DNA of 64,000 nucleotides from Gaertneriomyces semiglobifer. Lineage: Eukaryota; Chytridiomycota; Chytridiomycetes; Spizellomycetales; Spizellomycetaceae. This document shows, piece after piece, positions 45,766 through 56,564 of this stretch. How positions within the stretch are numbered: the stretch's first letter is position 1; each line of letters begins with the position of its first letter. The notes beneath the pieces were generated by a model that saw only the letters and a program-made list of their open reading frames with translations, was not told the origin of the DNA and searched no databases. Both the position numbers and the translations under genes were made by a program. Location: positions 372,001 through 436,000 of the forward strand of contig JAHLKF010000007.1 of assembly GCA_025558075.1 (NCBI GenBank). Direction: 5' to 3'.

Positions 45766-46411
45766 ATGTCGTTCATCGTAGTACGTTATGGAGGTAAATG
45801 TGAACTCGACGCTTCTGGTTTATGAACTTGGCGTTCGGCTACGAACTGATATCTCTCATTCGCAGCCAATTCAGAGATTCTGCTGAATCCAAATTGTCCC
45901 ATACCGATACTGCTCTCGTACCTCCGAGCCCAATTAGGTCTCCCCCGCGATGCGGTTATCGACCTGGCTACCGAAACTGGAGAAGTGTGTGATCTTTGGG
46001 CTGCGTCCAAACAAAAAGATTATGCCATAAAATGGGTCAGCAGTGGCACTTGGGTTGGGGTAAAAGTCGGGTTCGGTGAGTAGAAGTAATAACGGGTATA
46101 TTGCATCCGAGAACTACATCATCGTCATGACAAGGGGCGAACGGCTTACATGTCTCTTCTTCACTGCAGAAGATGGCGAAGACTCTCCGCATTACACATC
46201 ACTCCTTGACATGTCGGGAGAGAAAATCAAGTTTTCAGCCCGTCGTTCGACAAAACCGAGCAGACCTCAAAGGCCGAGTGTCTCTGATGATACCGCAAGC
46301 GTATCTTCGATAAACACAGCGACGACACAGAGCGGGCGTAGAAGCAATTTGAGTAAAAGTAAAACTGGAAGTCAGGCCAGCTTGACTGGAAAGAAGAAGT
46401 CCAAGAAATGA
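45766..46411 (+). CDS. CXorf65/C22orf15-like small protein
   Basis: Exons 45766-45793, 45866-46075, 46170-46411; introns GTAAAT...CGCAG and GTGAGT...CTGCAG; 159 residues. It begins MSFIVVRYG and continues EILLNPNCPI, LRAQLGLPRDAVIDLATETGEV, then a TWVGVKV strand and PHYTSLLDM. This order and several of the words match the animal CXorf65/C22orf15 family: a small ubiquitin-like fold start, the ILNPNC signature, and a later SLL/L segment. The tail is Ser/Lys-rich, ending GKKKSKK. Function is unknown; animal members are expressed in ciliated tissues (from memory, not checked). Presence here fits a flagellated fungus (inference). An alternative acceptor at 45873 removes three residues. Confidence 0.75.
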
Positions 46412-46466
46412 GAATGGCGTTCACAGATAATGCGTGCGCGTTCAATTCGTTCTTTCACTCGACTTT

Positions 46467-46740
46467 TCAAGAGGTATGGTGCCGGAGTCGCGCTGACTTT
46501 GACCGTATGGTTCGGAGCGCTGGATCCGAACTGTAGACCTGCGGCATCACAATGTTAGCACCAATGGACGGGATTGACCGCTTTGAACGATGGGTTGGAC
46601 TCACCAACCAGCAAACCCAAGCAGTCCATATAAGAATCAACACTATTAATACCAGCTGGTTCGAATATCAGCAGTGGATTCTCGCTAGACAGTTACGTCC
46701 CGAAACTTACCTGTATAACACCGCACGCATTAAAGGCCAT
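46467..46740 (-). CDS. Three-exon, 50-residue membrane microprotein
   Basis: Exons 46740-46711, 46655-46605, 46538-46467, all phase 0. The introns have GTAAGT and GTGAGT donors, AG acceptors, and the second a CTAAC branch site. The encoded peptide starts MAFNACGVIQ, has one strongly hydrophobic helix (LVLIVLILIWTAWVCWLVY), and ends in a basic tail (IRSKSARLRHHTS). Single-pass type; no family recognised, though the TAWV segment recalls the first helix of DPM2-like subunits. Two well-formed introns in such a short gene argue against chance. The 3' end faces the CXorf65-like gene and the 5' end faces the FHA gene. Confidence 0.55.
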
Positions 46741-47186
46741 CCTGCGCCCCCTGCTTCTCTCCGCTTGTAACCTATCATAAGTTGTTCGTCGACCTGAGAC
46801 GCAAATTGCATCTACTACTCCAGGGTTCATTTCCACGTGTAATACCCCCGGTGGATCTCAGGGTCGTGGTGAACCGGTCATTCTATTTATACGTGCATTT
46901 CTCTATGGCAGGTTAACTTTGTATCGCTTGGAAGAAAGTCGCAAGCGCGTATATTTATGGGAAGTCCCCGTGCTAGCGGAGTTCTTCGAGAAACAGTAAT
47001 CCTCTCATTTACAGCCGGACAGATTTATGTGAAGGCAGTGGTCGCACACGCAGTTTATCGGGACCGGCAACATCTCTTCTTCAGCAAAGGCTGCATCGCC
47101 ACGGTTGAGCGCAGCATTCCAAGTTTCGGTGTTCGAAAAATATAAATCGCGACTTGAGCGTGTAACACTTCGGGTTGACAACAGCC
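46741..47186. other. Divergent promoter spacer
   Basis: Between the microprotein gene (minus) and the FHA gene (plus). No exon seen. Confidence 0.5.
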
Positions 47187-49138
47187 ATGAGCGTTAAGAG
47201 CAACCGTTCAGATTTTGATTTATCTATGGATGGAAATGGCACCCATGTAGGAAGGAGAGAGCCTGTGAACCATGCAGGGAGTGCTAAACGAGGTAAGGTC
47301 ATATGTACTCGAAGACAGCAGAATCGTTGTGCTTCATGTCTGTCATTCTCCTTGGGTAGTTGCATCGAAGCGAGCAATGAAAACCTTCTCCTACGCCAAT
47401 GCATCGCTAGCGTCTACGCCGACGCTAGTTCTTGAATCGCTGGACAGTTCGTTCCAGAACAAAAAGCTTGACTTGTTTGAGCCAGTCAAGATTGGCCGTA
47501 AAGTCAGTCCCAAGAATGCGCCCAGCGACAGCAATGGGCTGTTTGATTCCAAAGTCCTGAGTAGATTACATGCAGAAGTCTGGTATGAGGCAGGAAAAGT
47601 ATGTTCGTCAATATGCCTCGATGCCAGTGGCCGCAGGACTGATAGTTGCTCTCAATCAGGTGATGATAAAGGACACAAAGTCGTCTAATGGCACATTTAT
47701 CAACTCCAACCGTCTATCGGAGGAAGGTCAGGAATCTGGTCCGTTTGAGCTGCACGATGGTGACAGACTGGATTTTGGAATTGACATCAATAATGACGAT
47801 GGATCCGTCATGTACAAAAAGGTCTCGTGTCGTGTCCGAGTCATAACACCAGAAACAGAAAGTGAAGGTGCAAAGCCAAAAGATGCAGTGGTGGACGCTG
47901 AGGAAGTCACCGAAAGATTAGATCAAGAACTCCAACTAGCATCGGAAACTCAGGAAGAGTTGCTACAGCTGAAGCGGACCCTGGAAGCGCTAGAACAGCA
48001 GCAGTTTGCAAAGAAGGATACTAGCGCTTCAAATGAAGAGAATGTTAACCTGAAGGCTAAACTGCAAGAGACCACGGAAATGCTTGCGAAAACTCAAACG
48101 GAACTTGGCGCTGCCCGCGAGGAGATTCGGACCGCGCATTCGCAATCTATGGGCGATGGCAGCTCTGGCTCCAGCGAATTACAGGAACGTGTTACCCATC
48201 TTGAGGGATTGGTCAACGAGTTCAAGGCGAATGCACACAGTGCCGAGAAGACCATTGCGTCGCTTCGAACCGAGCTGTCAAGCGCTCAAAGTCATAGCGC
48301 AAAATTACACAAAGACATGCAAAGCCAAGCCAGAGATGATGTCAACGTCCTAGAGTCCGAACTTCAGACTACGAAGCTCTTATGTGATCAGCTGCGGACA
48401 GACGCTGAACGTTTGAAACACGAATTGGATGCGGCGTTGGCTGACAAAGCAGCCAGCAGTGAAGTGACAGCACTCAAAAAGGCGAATACTGAGTTGAAAT
48501 CTGAGATTGCTCACTTGAAGCAGGAGAAAGATCGGATTGAGAAAGATAAACAATCGCTTGAGGCGCAGCTCGGAGACTCTAGCGCTTTGCGCAAGACTGT
48601 CTCATCCCTCCAATCGGCACAAAATGCACAAAAGGACGAAATCTCGACTCTCCGCAAACAGCTGGAAGAAGCACGAACTCGCATGACTTCACAAGCGTCG
48701 CAGGTTGAGACCGACCGTCGATCGTGGGAATCAGAGCGTAAATCTTTCCAGACTGCACGAGAAGAGTTTGAAAGTGAGCGTAGAACGTTTGAGATCCGAC
48801 GAGACGGTTATGAGAAGCAGATTAAGGAACTCAAGGAAGAAGCAGTCAAAAATCGTAAGATGAGACGGGAAGTGGATAAGTGGGAGGACGAGGCAGACTC
48901 CGAACCAGACGTACGGAAGCAAAGGAGAAAGAAGAAGGGGTCATTGCACGTGAGTGGTCTCTCAGTTGTTGCCCTATTTGCATGTTTGGCTGATAAATAT
49001 TTCATGACGCCGCAGGTTTTGTTACTCGCGCTTGGGTTGGTGTCAATGGGTGGTCTTACATACTTTGGTGTTTCCCAAGGCCTGTTGAATAGTATTTTTG
49101 GGAAGGGCAGACATATGGGCCGCGGAGGGACAGTGTAA
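47187..49138 (+). CDS. FHA/coiled-coil/tail-anchored protein (SLMAP/Far10-like)
   Basis: Exons 47187-47292, 47360-47598, 47660-48949, 49016-49138; 585 residues. The FHA domain (about 50-150; VKIGRK, SRLHAEV, DTKSSNGTFINSNRLS) binds phosphothreonine. About 330 residues of coiled coil follow, then a basic stretch (KQRRKKKG) and a single C-terminal helix (VLLLALGLVSMGGLTYFGV) with no downstream domain: a tail anchor for ER or nuclear envelope. This order is that of SLMAP and the fungal Far9/Far10/Csc1 proteins of the STRIPAK complex. The 66-base intron before the tail anchor is stop-free; retention would add another hydrophobic stretch. Confidence 0.85.
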
Positions 49139-49243
49139 GGCGATGTTTTAATATGTAATTTTGATCTAAATTACTGCTGGTGTTGGTGACTCATGCATTG
49201 AGGATTTAAATACAAGTGAAAACTCATGTTCCGCGGATAAAAA

Positions 49244-50683
49244 TTAACCTGAAGCAGTTCCCAACCATTCCTTAAGCCATCTGATCTGTATCGCAACTTT
49301 GTCCCGGCTTGTCCCGCCCAAAGCATTCCTCTGCTCAACGCTACGCTCATAGTCCCATACCTTCTTCACATCCTCCTCGAATGCAGAATGTAATGACTTT
49401 AGCTCCTGTAATGTAAGGTCAGGAAGTGGTTTGCCTTTGTCTTCAGCCATCTTGACAGCATAGCCAGCGAGATGATGCGTTTCACGGAATGGTACACCTT
49501 TGCGGACGAGGTATTCTGCTAGGTCTGTAGCAAGCATAGGCGGTGATAGCGATTTTAGCATTTTATCGGAGTTGATGCTGAGCGAACTGAGTGTTCCAGC
49601 TGCGATTTGCAGACATTTGCTTGCAGTTTCCACAGCGTCGAACATGGGCTCTTTGTCTTCCTGCAGATCCTTGTTGTACGTGCTGGGGAGCCCCTTCAAT
49701 GTCATCATAAACCCACTCATGCCGCCAAACACTCGCCCAGCCTTTCCACGAATCAGCTCTAAACTGTCCGGATTCTTCTTCTGTGGCATCAAACTTGATC
49801 CAGTGCTGTAAGCGTCTGCCAGTTGAACAAAGCCGAATTCTGCAGACGAATAGATGATCAAGTCCTCCGCAAATCTAGTAAGGTGGACCATTGTCAAGGA
49901 TGCCCAGAAAAGGAACTCAGCAATGAAGTCACGGTCCGATACGGCGAGTAAGGAGTTGGGGATGATACTCTCGAAGCCAAGCTCGTTGGCCAGAAATTCG
50001 CGGTCAACTGAGAATGGATTGCCGGCTAAGGCTCCGGATCCAAGAGGCAGTTTGTTAACACGTTTCAATAGTTGTGATAGGCGTTCAGCATCTGAATGAA
50101 GGGACCATGCATATGAGAGGAGCCAGTGTGACCAACGGATAGGTTGTGCGCGTTGCAGGTGGGTGTAGCCGGGCATGAGGACGTCAATTTCGGATTCCGC
50201 CCGCTCCACGCAAACACCAATGAAACTCTTTAGATGCCCAAGCAGCTCCACGCATTCTTCTCTCAGCCATAGGCGCATGTCGGTTGCTACTTGATCATTT
50301 CGAGAACGCCCAGTATGTAGTTTTCCAGCAACAGAGCCCACAAGCTCTCCGAGCCGCCGCTCGTTAGCACTGTGAATGTCTTCATCGTTCTTTGTCACAA
50401 ACTGTCCAGACGCCCATTCCTCCTGGATTTTGGAGAGACCGGACAGTAAAGACGCGAGCTCTTCTTCCGTTAACAGGCCCGCACCCTTCAAAGACTTCGC
50501 GTAAGCTGAAGAACCTATCAGATCCGCCGCCCACATGCCTAGCAAGAAAGGGACATGTAAGAATTATGCCGCGATGGAAGGCAAGGCATTACCATACGCA
50601 CGTTGATCAAACTTGAGACTGGCATTGAACTCCTCCATCAGAGGGTCCGTCTTGCCGGAAAAGCGACCACCCCAAAGACCCAT
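49244..50683 (-). CDS. ARG4: Argininosuccinate lyase
   Basis: Exons 50683-50593 and 50538-49244 (54-base intron, phase 1); 461 residues, the full family length. It starts [20 protein letters not shown] and carries the fumarase-superfamily signature [12 protein letters not shown], with [13 protein letters not shown] and [11 protein letters not shown] as further active-site segments. It splits argininosuccinate into arginine and fumarate in arginine synthesis, as a cytosolic homotetramer. No targeting extension. The gene ends about 100 bases from the end of the FHA gene (convergent). Confidence 0.97.
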
Positions 50684-51341
50684 GATGCAGATAGCCCCGT
50701 ATGATGTTTATGATGTTATTCCGCTGTGGTGGTTCAGCTGGAGACCGTGTGTAGTTATACTCGTTGGTCTCTTTTAAGAGATCAGTCGGGATGCAGATCA
50801 TCTCGGCGACGCGTGACTCACATTTGAGATTGACACCTTCAGTGAGAAAATTGGGAAACGACGACGTCCTCTGCACACCGTATTAGTGTGTTCATAACTT
50901 GTAATAACAAATGAGGCAGGTTGCGTCAATAAGGCAGGATATGCGAAACAGATAGAAACCAGCTCAGGACTTTTGGGAACCATTGTTTGATGGATACCTG
51001 CCAACACCATGTCAATAAAAATTCCAAACTGAGCATCGGCAGCTTGCAGCTTTCGCATGACGGAAGAGCTTAATGCCGCGAGCGAAAGAAATGCCTGCGA
51101 GTAACGCAGATAGTTACGTTATCGCCAGCTGTACGAATCTTGTAGCCGGGGTCTAGGTGTTAGCCGTTAGCTGCGGGGAATCTCATTGGCTCGACACCAA
51201 GGTGGGCAAGCGGAGTTGCACAGCAGAAAAAGAGGTGGGATTGAGATAACAAGTAAAAAATGCTATTCCAATACTGACTTTCGACCAATAATAATGGATA
51301 CCTTCGTCAACAAATTAAACGGCGCATTCTGCTCGGGGTCG
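50684..51341. other. Upstream of ARG4; possible small minus-strand exon
   Basis: Minus-strand ATG frame at 51058 (MRKLQAADAQFGIFIDMVLAG) runs about 86 codons. Alternative splice sites (GTATCC at about 51000, CAG at about 50870; GTGAGT near 50820) give conflicting products that run toward the ARG4 start. It may be the ARG4 leader or a separate short gene. I cannot decide. Confidence 0.3.
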
Positions 51342-52211
51342 CTACAGCACCGTACAGAACCACCACATACTATTCGACTTCTTCATATCTTGTTCATGCA
51401 TCACCATTCGCGGCCTCTGCTCGAACTCGTCTTCGTCGTCGGAGCAAGAAGCTGTCGAAGCAGTCTCAGACTCTACATCTGCATCAGCACCGTCAGCCTC
51501 ATCGGTTTCATCTGCCTCAAAACAATTTGATGGAGGAGCAAGCGTGGAACTCTTAGCAAGACTTGTACGGTCGTGGCTCACAGCTGTAGGCGTCGGCTCC
51601 GATGTGACGGTCTGCTTGATTTCCCCCACTTCCGGCACAGATGCGGCAGCCATTTCCTTGATTCCCAATCCGTCGTGCTCCGCAGCCATGGCAGCAGCAA
51701 AAAGCGGGACTTCTCGAGTATACTGCGTAGTGGCATCTTCAGCTCCATCAATCAGATTCGCTGGGTTCTCCGAAACATCCCCGTTGCCGAGGTTAAGTGG
51801 GACAACTTGATCTAATGGTAGACCATCGACTTTTTTGGCGGTAGCAACAGGTAGTGGTGTCTCTACCACGTTGGCATGTACATCTGCTGTTTCTTCTGAA
51901 GCGTTTGAAACGTTGACATCCTGCCCGTTGGCCGTGTGAATATCCTCGGGTTTGCCTGCCCTAACAGTGACTACATTGTTCCATCCTCCGAAGCCATCGC
52001 TTCGTTTGTCCAAACTCTCATCGCAGATCCAGTTCCCGTCAACGATGTACTTATATTGGATCTCACCGACGGGCACATCCACGGTGGTTGTCCACTGGTT
52101 TTCGGAATCGCCCGATTTGAAAAGAGGCACGTGATGGGACCAGTCTGTGAATGTCCCTGTTACGAGGACAGATGATGCCGATGAATGGTAGGTAAATGTG
52201 TGAGATGGCAT
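51342..52211 (-). CDS. CBM48 (AMPK-beta-type glycogen-binding) protein with CaaX end
   Basis: The first in-frame ATG is 52211, giving 289 residues, intronless. Residues 1-85 form the E-set/CBM48 fold: HTFTYHSSASSVLVTGTFTDW, VPVGEIQYKYIVDGNW and NNVVTV, as in the AMPK beta subunit and yeast Crp1/Mdg1. The remaining 200 residues are acidic and disordered. The protein ends WWFCTVL: Cys-Thr-Val-Leu is a CaaX box, and Leu at the end favours geranylgeranylation. Starch or glycogen binding is by analogy. Prenylation would place it on membranes (inference). No AMPK-beta C-terminal complex domain is present, so it is not the kinase subunit. Confidence 0.75.
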   Translation of the reverse strand: MPSHTFTYHSSASSVLVTGTFTDWSHHVPLFKSGDSENQWTTTVDVPVGEIQYKYIVDGNWICDESLDKRSDGFGGWNNVVTVRAGKPEDIHTANGQDVNVSNASEETADVHANVVETPLPVATAKKVDGLPLDQVVPLNLGNGDVSENPANLIDGAEDATTQYTREVPLFAAAMAAEHDGLGIKEMAAASVPEVGEIKQTVTSEPTPTAVSHDRTSLAKSSTLAPPSNCFEADETDEADGADADVESETASTASCSDDEDEFEQRPRMVMHEQDMKKSNSMWWFCTVL

Positions 52212-53223
52212 TATTGAGGAAAGGTCAAAGTCCCTGCGTCCGGCTAGGAAAATAGGGGCGATAGGGAGTTGTGCTGCCCGAACAGCGACTGGAGGAACAG
52301 CTGCGAATTTGTTAGTCCTTGTATTACTGTAGTGATATGTCGTCCGTATGCCTATCAGCCTGCATGCAGTTGACTGGAAGATGCGCAACAGCTGGACTCT
52401 TGTGATGAATCATATCTCGATCGATGATGCATGACAGGGAGCGAGGAGAAAACCGCAGGTGCAAAGTCCGGACATTTGACGCGTCGCCATGACTTCCTCG
52501 TCGTCGTCGTCACCACCACTGATATGATAAACGGGACCGCCTACAAACCATAGGGCACTACAACGAGAGTACGTTGACGATAGACTGGTACTCAAGAGAG
52601 ACACTTGATGCTATTCTTGAAGGCGCTCACATCCAATGTCACATTAGCAGTTCTACAGCGTGCATGGATTCACCTCTGTTGGGGTGAGGACGGTCAGCGG
52701 TGGTACATCCCCAATGGCACTCACTGTACAATGTTTCCGGGACTGCCCTTGTCCATCCATCATGATCAGTATTGTAAACTGTTAACTTGTGTGGAAGTTG
52801 ATCTGCTGATAAAAAATACCGCGCCAACTTGAACGATGCAAGTCTTGTAATACAAATCCAATCTGGGCCGTGAAAGGAGAGTTCCATTCCCTTGATCACC
52901 GAACGCTGAAAGAAGCACCATGAACGACCGTATCTGGTCGAATCCGCATTGCTTGTTCAGTTTAGGAAAAGAATAAGTAATTGTGAAGCGACGCACGGCC
53001 TGGTTGGCGCGGCAATTCCGATGGGAAAATCAGCGGGCGGGTGGCAATAGTAAGGCAACATAACATGCACACAGACATCCATACATATATACACTTACTC
53101 TACTCTACCTCGCTCTATCCAGAAAGGAGCAATTAGCCAACACGCAGTGCAGCAACGACGGACCACTGGCATACGCGACTGGGTTCTCAAAGGCAAACGA
53201 ATTCCACAACGGGAACATACACG
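52212..53223. other. Intergenic, nothing recognised
   Basis: Divergent spacer between the CBM48 gene and DMC1. The frame upstream of 52211 has no ATG. Short ORFs only. Confidence 0.45.
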
Positions 53224-54714
53224 ATGGCTGAAATGCAAGACCAGGTTGTTGGCGAGGAGGAATTGCAGGATGAGGAATTTGAGGTATGTCACCCCAGATA
53301 GATCGCGAAGCAGACCAGCAAGCGTAACCGTGCTTTTACTGAATAGGTTTCACCGGTAAGTGCCATCTACGAGCTCTGTGGCGGTTCACAAGTTTGATCC
53401 CATATTTGCCTCGCCTTTCTGTCTGCGGCCCATTTAGGATTTTATGGAGGTATTCACTTGTTGTACTAAGTACGTCGAATGAGCTGTGGCACCAATCGGA
53501 TTTTTAGGTTGATAAACTTCAAGAATGCGGCATCAATAGCGCAGACATTCAGAAACTGAAAACGAGTGGAATTACAACTGTTCGCGTAAGCTCTAAGTTG
53601 GGTTGCGGAGCTCTGTTATTAGTCAATCGCTACTGAGAAAGTCCCTCCAGGCTGTTCAAATGACTACAATTAGAAACCTCTCTAAAATCAAAGGTCTTTC
53701 CGAAACCAAGATTGAGAAAATGAAGGAAGCTGCGGCCAAACTGCTTCCTGCTACATTCATGACCGGTACTGAGCTCGAATCTAAACGGAAATCGGTGGTC
53801 AAAATAAGCACTGGGTGTAAAGATTTTGATGCTCTGTTGGGTGGCGGTGTCCAAACAATGAGCATAACGGAAGCTTTTGGAGAGTTTAGAACCGGTAAAA
53901 CTCAATTGAGCCATACCTTATGCGTTACGGCACAACTACCCATCGCTATGGGCGGCGGAAATGGAAAGGTAAGCCCGCTAAGCCGCGCGCCACACTTTCT
54001 TGCATTACATTTACCATTCTTATTGCCCTTTAGGCAGCATTCATTGACACTGAGGGTACATTCCGCCCTTCTCGCATCAAGGCTATCGCGACCCGCTACA
54101 ATGTGGACCCTGAGGCTGTCCTCGACAACATTGCAGTCGCACGCGCTCACAATTCTGAGCACCAAATGGAGCTTTTGAACCATCTGGCCGCTAGGCTTTG
54201 CGAGGAACGGCAATATCGCCTAGTGGTCGTGGACAGCATTATGGCCCTTTTTCGCACGGACTACTCTGGAAGAGGAGAACTTGCTGAAAGACAGCAGAAG
54301 TTGAATCAAATGATGGCAAAGCTCATGCGGATTGCAGAGGAATTCAATGTTGCCGTGTTTATCACCAACCAGGTGCGTTTGTGCTCTATCGGATGAGGAA
54401 TGGAAGCACTGTATCGTTGATACTCCCGCTGTTCAGATGACGGCTGATCCTGGCGCTGGAATGACGTTCGTGGCCGATCCTAAGAAACCCATTGGCGGCC
54501 ACGTACTTGCGCATGCTTCGACAACGCGCTTGTATTTGCGTAAGGGCCGTGGTGAGCAAAGGGTGGTAAAAATCTACGACAGTCCGGATGTTCCGGAGAG
54601 TGAAGCTGGTAAGTGAGACTGCACAATGCAAGGCGCTGGCGCGTGGAGATGTTGACGGTTCGTTTTGCAGTGTACGAAATTTCCGAAGGAGGCATTAATG
54701 ATTGCAAGGACTAG
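53224..54714 (+). CDS. DMC1: Meiotic recombinase Dmc1
   Basis: Eight exons: 53224-53283, 53347-53355, 53438-53449, 53508-53585, 53651-53968, 54034-54372, 54437-54608, 54671-54714; 343 residues, the normal length. Walker [10 protein letters not shown], Walker [29 protein letters not shown] and [16 protein letters not shown] are Dmc1/Rad51 signatures; [20 protein letters not shown] is the Dmc1 N-terminal helix-hairpin-helix. Dmc1 builds the filament for meiotic strand exchange, so the organism is likely capable of meiosis. Exons 2 (9 bases, VSP) and 3 (12 bases, DFME) are microexons; keeping exon 3 aligns FMEVD with FQDID of animal Dmc1. Skipping both keeps the frame. Confidence 0.92.
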
Positions 54715-55247
54715 ACTAATACGCTTCGCTTCATCATTCCTTGCTGACCGAGTGTCACAACACCGTGATGTCGCGGATAGGTTTTAGATACGCAGGCCTA
54801 GGTTCTTAGACTAGAAGCATAGTTGTGTTTTCCTCGACACAATCATACCAGTACCTGTTATTTTCCCCTCTTGGGAAGCTGGTCTTGGCTGGTCTTGGCT
54901 GGTCATGGTGCTGGAGCACTCTGCCAGTAACGATGTTCATCGCTTTTGGCTGTCAGCCAAAAGAATATGTTGCGCGTATGGCTGAAGCGGGATCCTCAAA
55001 CCCTAACTCTCGCCAGCCCCCACCGCGCGCACGACGACCTTTTCCCTCATGGCGGTTTTCGCGCGGGGCATACATAAACAAGGCAAAGCAGAGGGTGTCA
55101 GCAGTAGCAGCGCTGTCCCGCTAAAAACCGTAGATAGAGAGCACACTCTTCATCCAATGTGATCGTTTCTCACATCCAACTCCTCTCTTCCCCGTCGCCC
55201 TTTACCAACGCGCACCCAAAAACTTAGAGAAGTCAAGCAGGGGAACG
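54715..55247. other. Intergenic, nothing recognised
   Basis: A short tandem CTGGTCTTGG repeat at 54881-54903; no exon seen. Confidence 0.5.
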
Positions 55248-56208
55248 ATGGATCTCCCAACGCAAATCATCATTGTCGAAGTAACGCTATGCGTCACGGT
55301 TTGCCTTATTTTCGGAGGCCTGATCTACCGCCGACACCGACACGAACGTCTCCGGGTGGGGTCGTTGTTACCAAAAGGACAGAGTTATAAAGCGATTGAG
55401 GAAGGGATTGAATGGAAAGGCCCAGCGGTTGTGGGTCCGCCCAAGCAGAACAAGACGACGGTGGTAAACAAAGATGAGACGAAGGATCTGCCGACGTTTC
55501 GCGTTGTCAAGTCTGTCAAGAGCAGTCGGAAGGACGAGATGACGCTTGAAGAGGGAGATATGGTGATGTTATCGATGGTGTGTGTTTGGCATTTCTCTAT
55601 TTCGCTCTCTTTGCCGTTTTTGTTCGCATGTTGACTGATGCATTTTTTTTTGGCTATAGATGTTTACGGATGGCTGGGCGTTTGGGTATAACCATACCGC
55701 CAAGTGTAGCGGGATGTTCCCGTTCCATGCTGTGGCACCCACCACACGGACGGAACCGGTAGGATCGCAAACGTCGCCACTATCGTCGTCGTCATCGGAT
55801 ATACACGATGCGAATGCCGCAGGGCTTAAAGCTAAAGATTCAGCGTGTGATCTCTCAAATGGGCCCGGTCTCCTCGACCCGCCCGCACCACCCCCAAAAG
55901 ACACGGAACACAAGCTGTTGTTCTCGCTGTTGCCACCGACAGAAGCCATGCATGTTGTATCCGACGCGCTGACGGACGAGCGGCGACGGTGGTATTTCCA
56001 TGATACGGCGAGTGAAGGGAGTGTGTCCAGTAGAGACAGCTTTGAGGGTGAAACCCGCGCGCAGAGGGCGTGGGGTCAGTTGAGAAGTCGCTGGAGAGAA
56101 GCTGTGCAGAAGCAGTTGAGCGATGGGTATGAGGAATGGTTGCGGAGACGAGAGGAGAAAGGGTTTGATATTTGGGAGTTTGTGGCGGAAAGCTATCGAA
56201 TTGCGTGA
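55248..56208 (+). CDS. Single-pass membrane protein with SH3 domain
   Basis: Exons 55248-55577 and 55660-56208 (GTGTGT donor, CTATAG acceptor, phase 0); 292 residues. Helix about 8-30 (IVEVTLCVTVCLIFGGLIY), followed by YRRHRHER, suits a type III anchor with the C-terminus in the cytosol. An SH3 domain spans about 83-137 (FRVVKSVKSSRKDEMTLEEGD, DGWAFGYN, GMFPFHAV) and is cut by the intron. The rest is disordered, Ser/Pro-rich, ending with an acidic-aromatic helix (EEWLRRREEKGFDIWEFVAE). SH3 domains dock Pro-rich partners; a role as cortical scaffold is inference. Confidence 0.75.
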
Positions 56209-56564
56209 TGCATGCGCCTTTTGTTATGCTGCTTACCGGCGAATATGTAGAGTCGTATACCCCTTCTTAATTTGTGTATAATGTGATTTTGTTTAAGACT
56301 CTGCACACATTGAGTTACCAGATTCATGTCATGTCCATCCTGATGCCATGTTAAGTAGAACAGCGAGCGCTTAACACTCATTGTAGGTAAGGTATATATT
56401 TATTATATGTCTACCTGATGCGTAAAAATACTACTATGAACTATGAATGAAACGGATCTACATAAGATAATACAATGTACGGTTGAGTGAATAATAGGAT
56501 GCCTGCCCTTGTTCATGAAGCCGGATGCGTCAGACCGAATTTAAAATCTCAAGAAGGGATTTGC
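56209..56564. other. Convergent 3' spacer
   Basis: AT-rich, between the SH3 gene and the CFEM-like gene. No exon seen. Confidence 0.5.
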
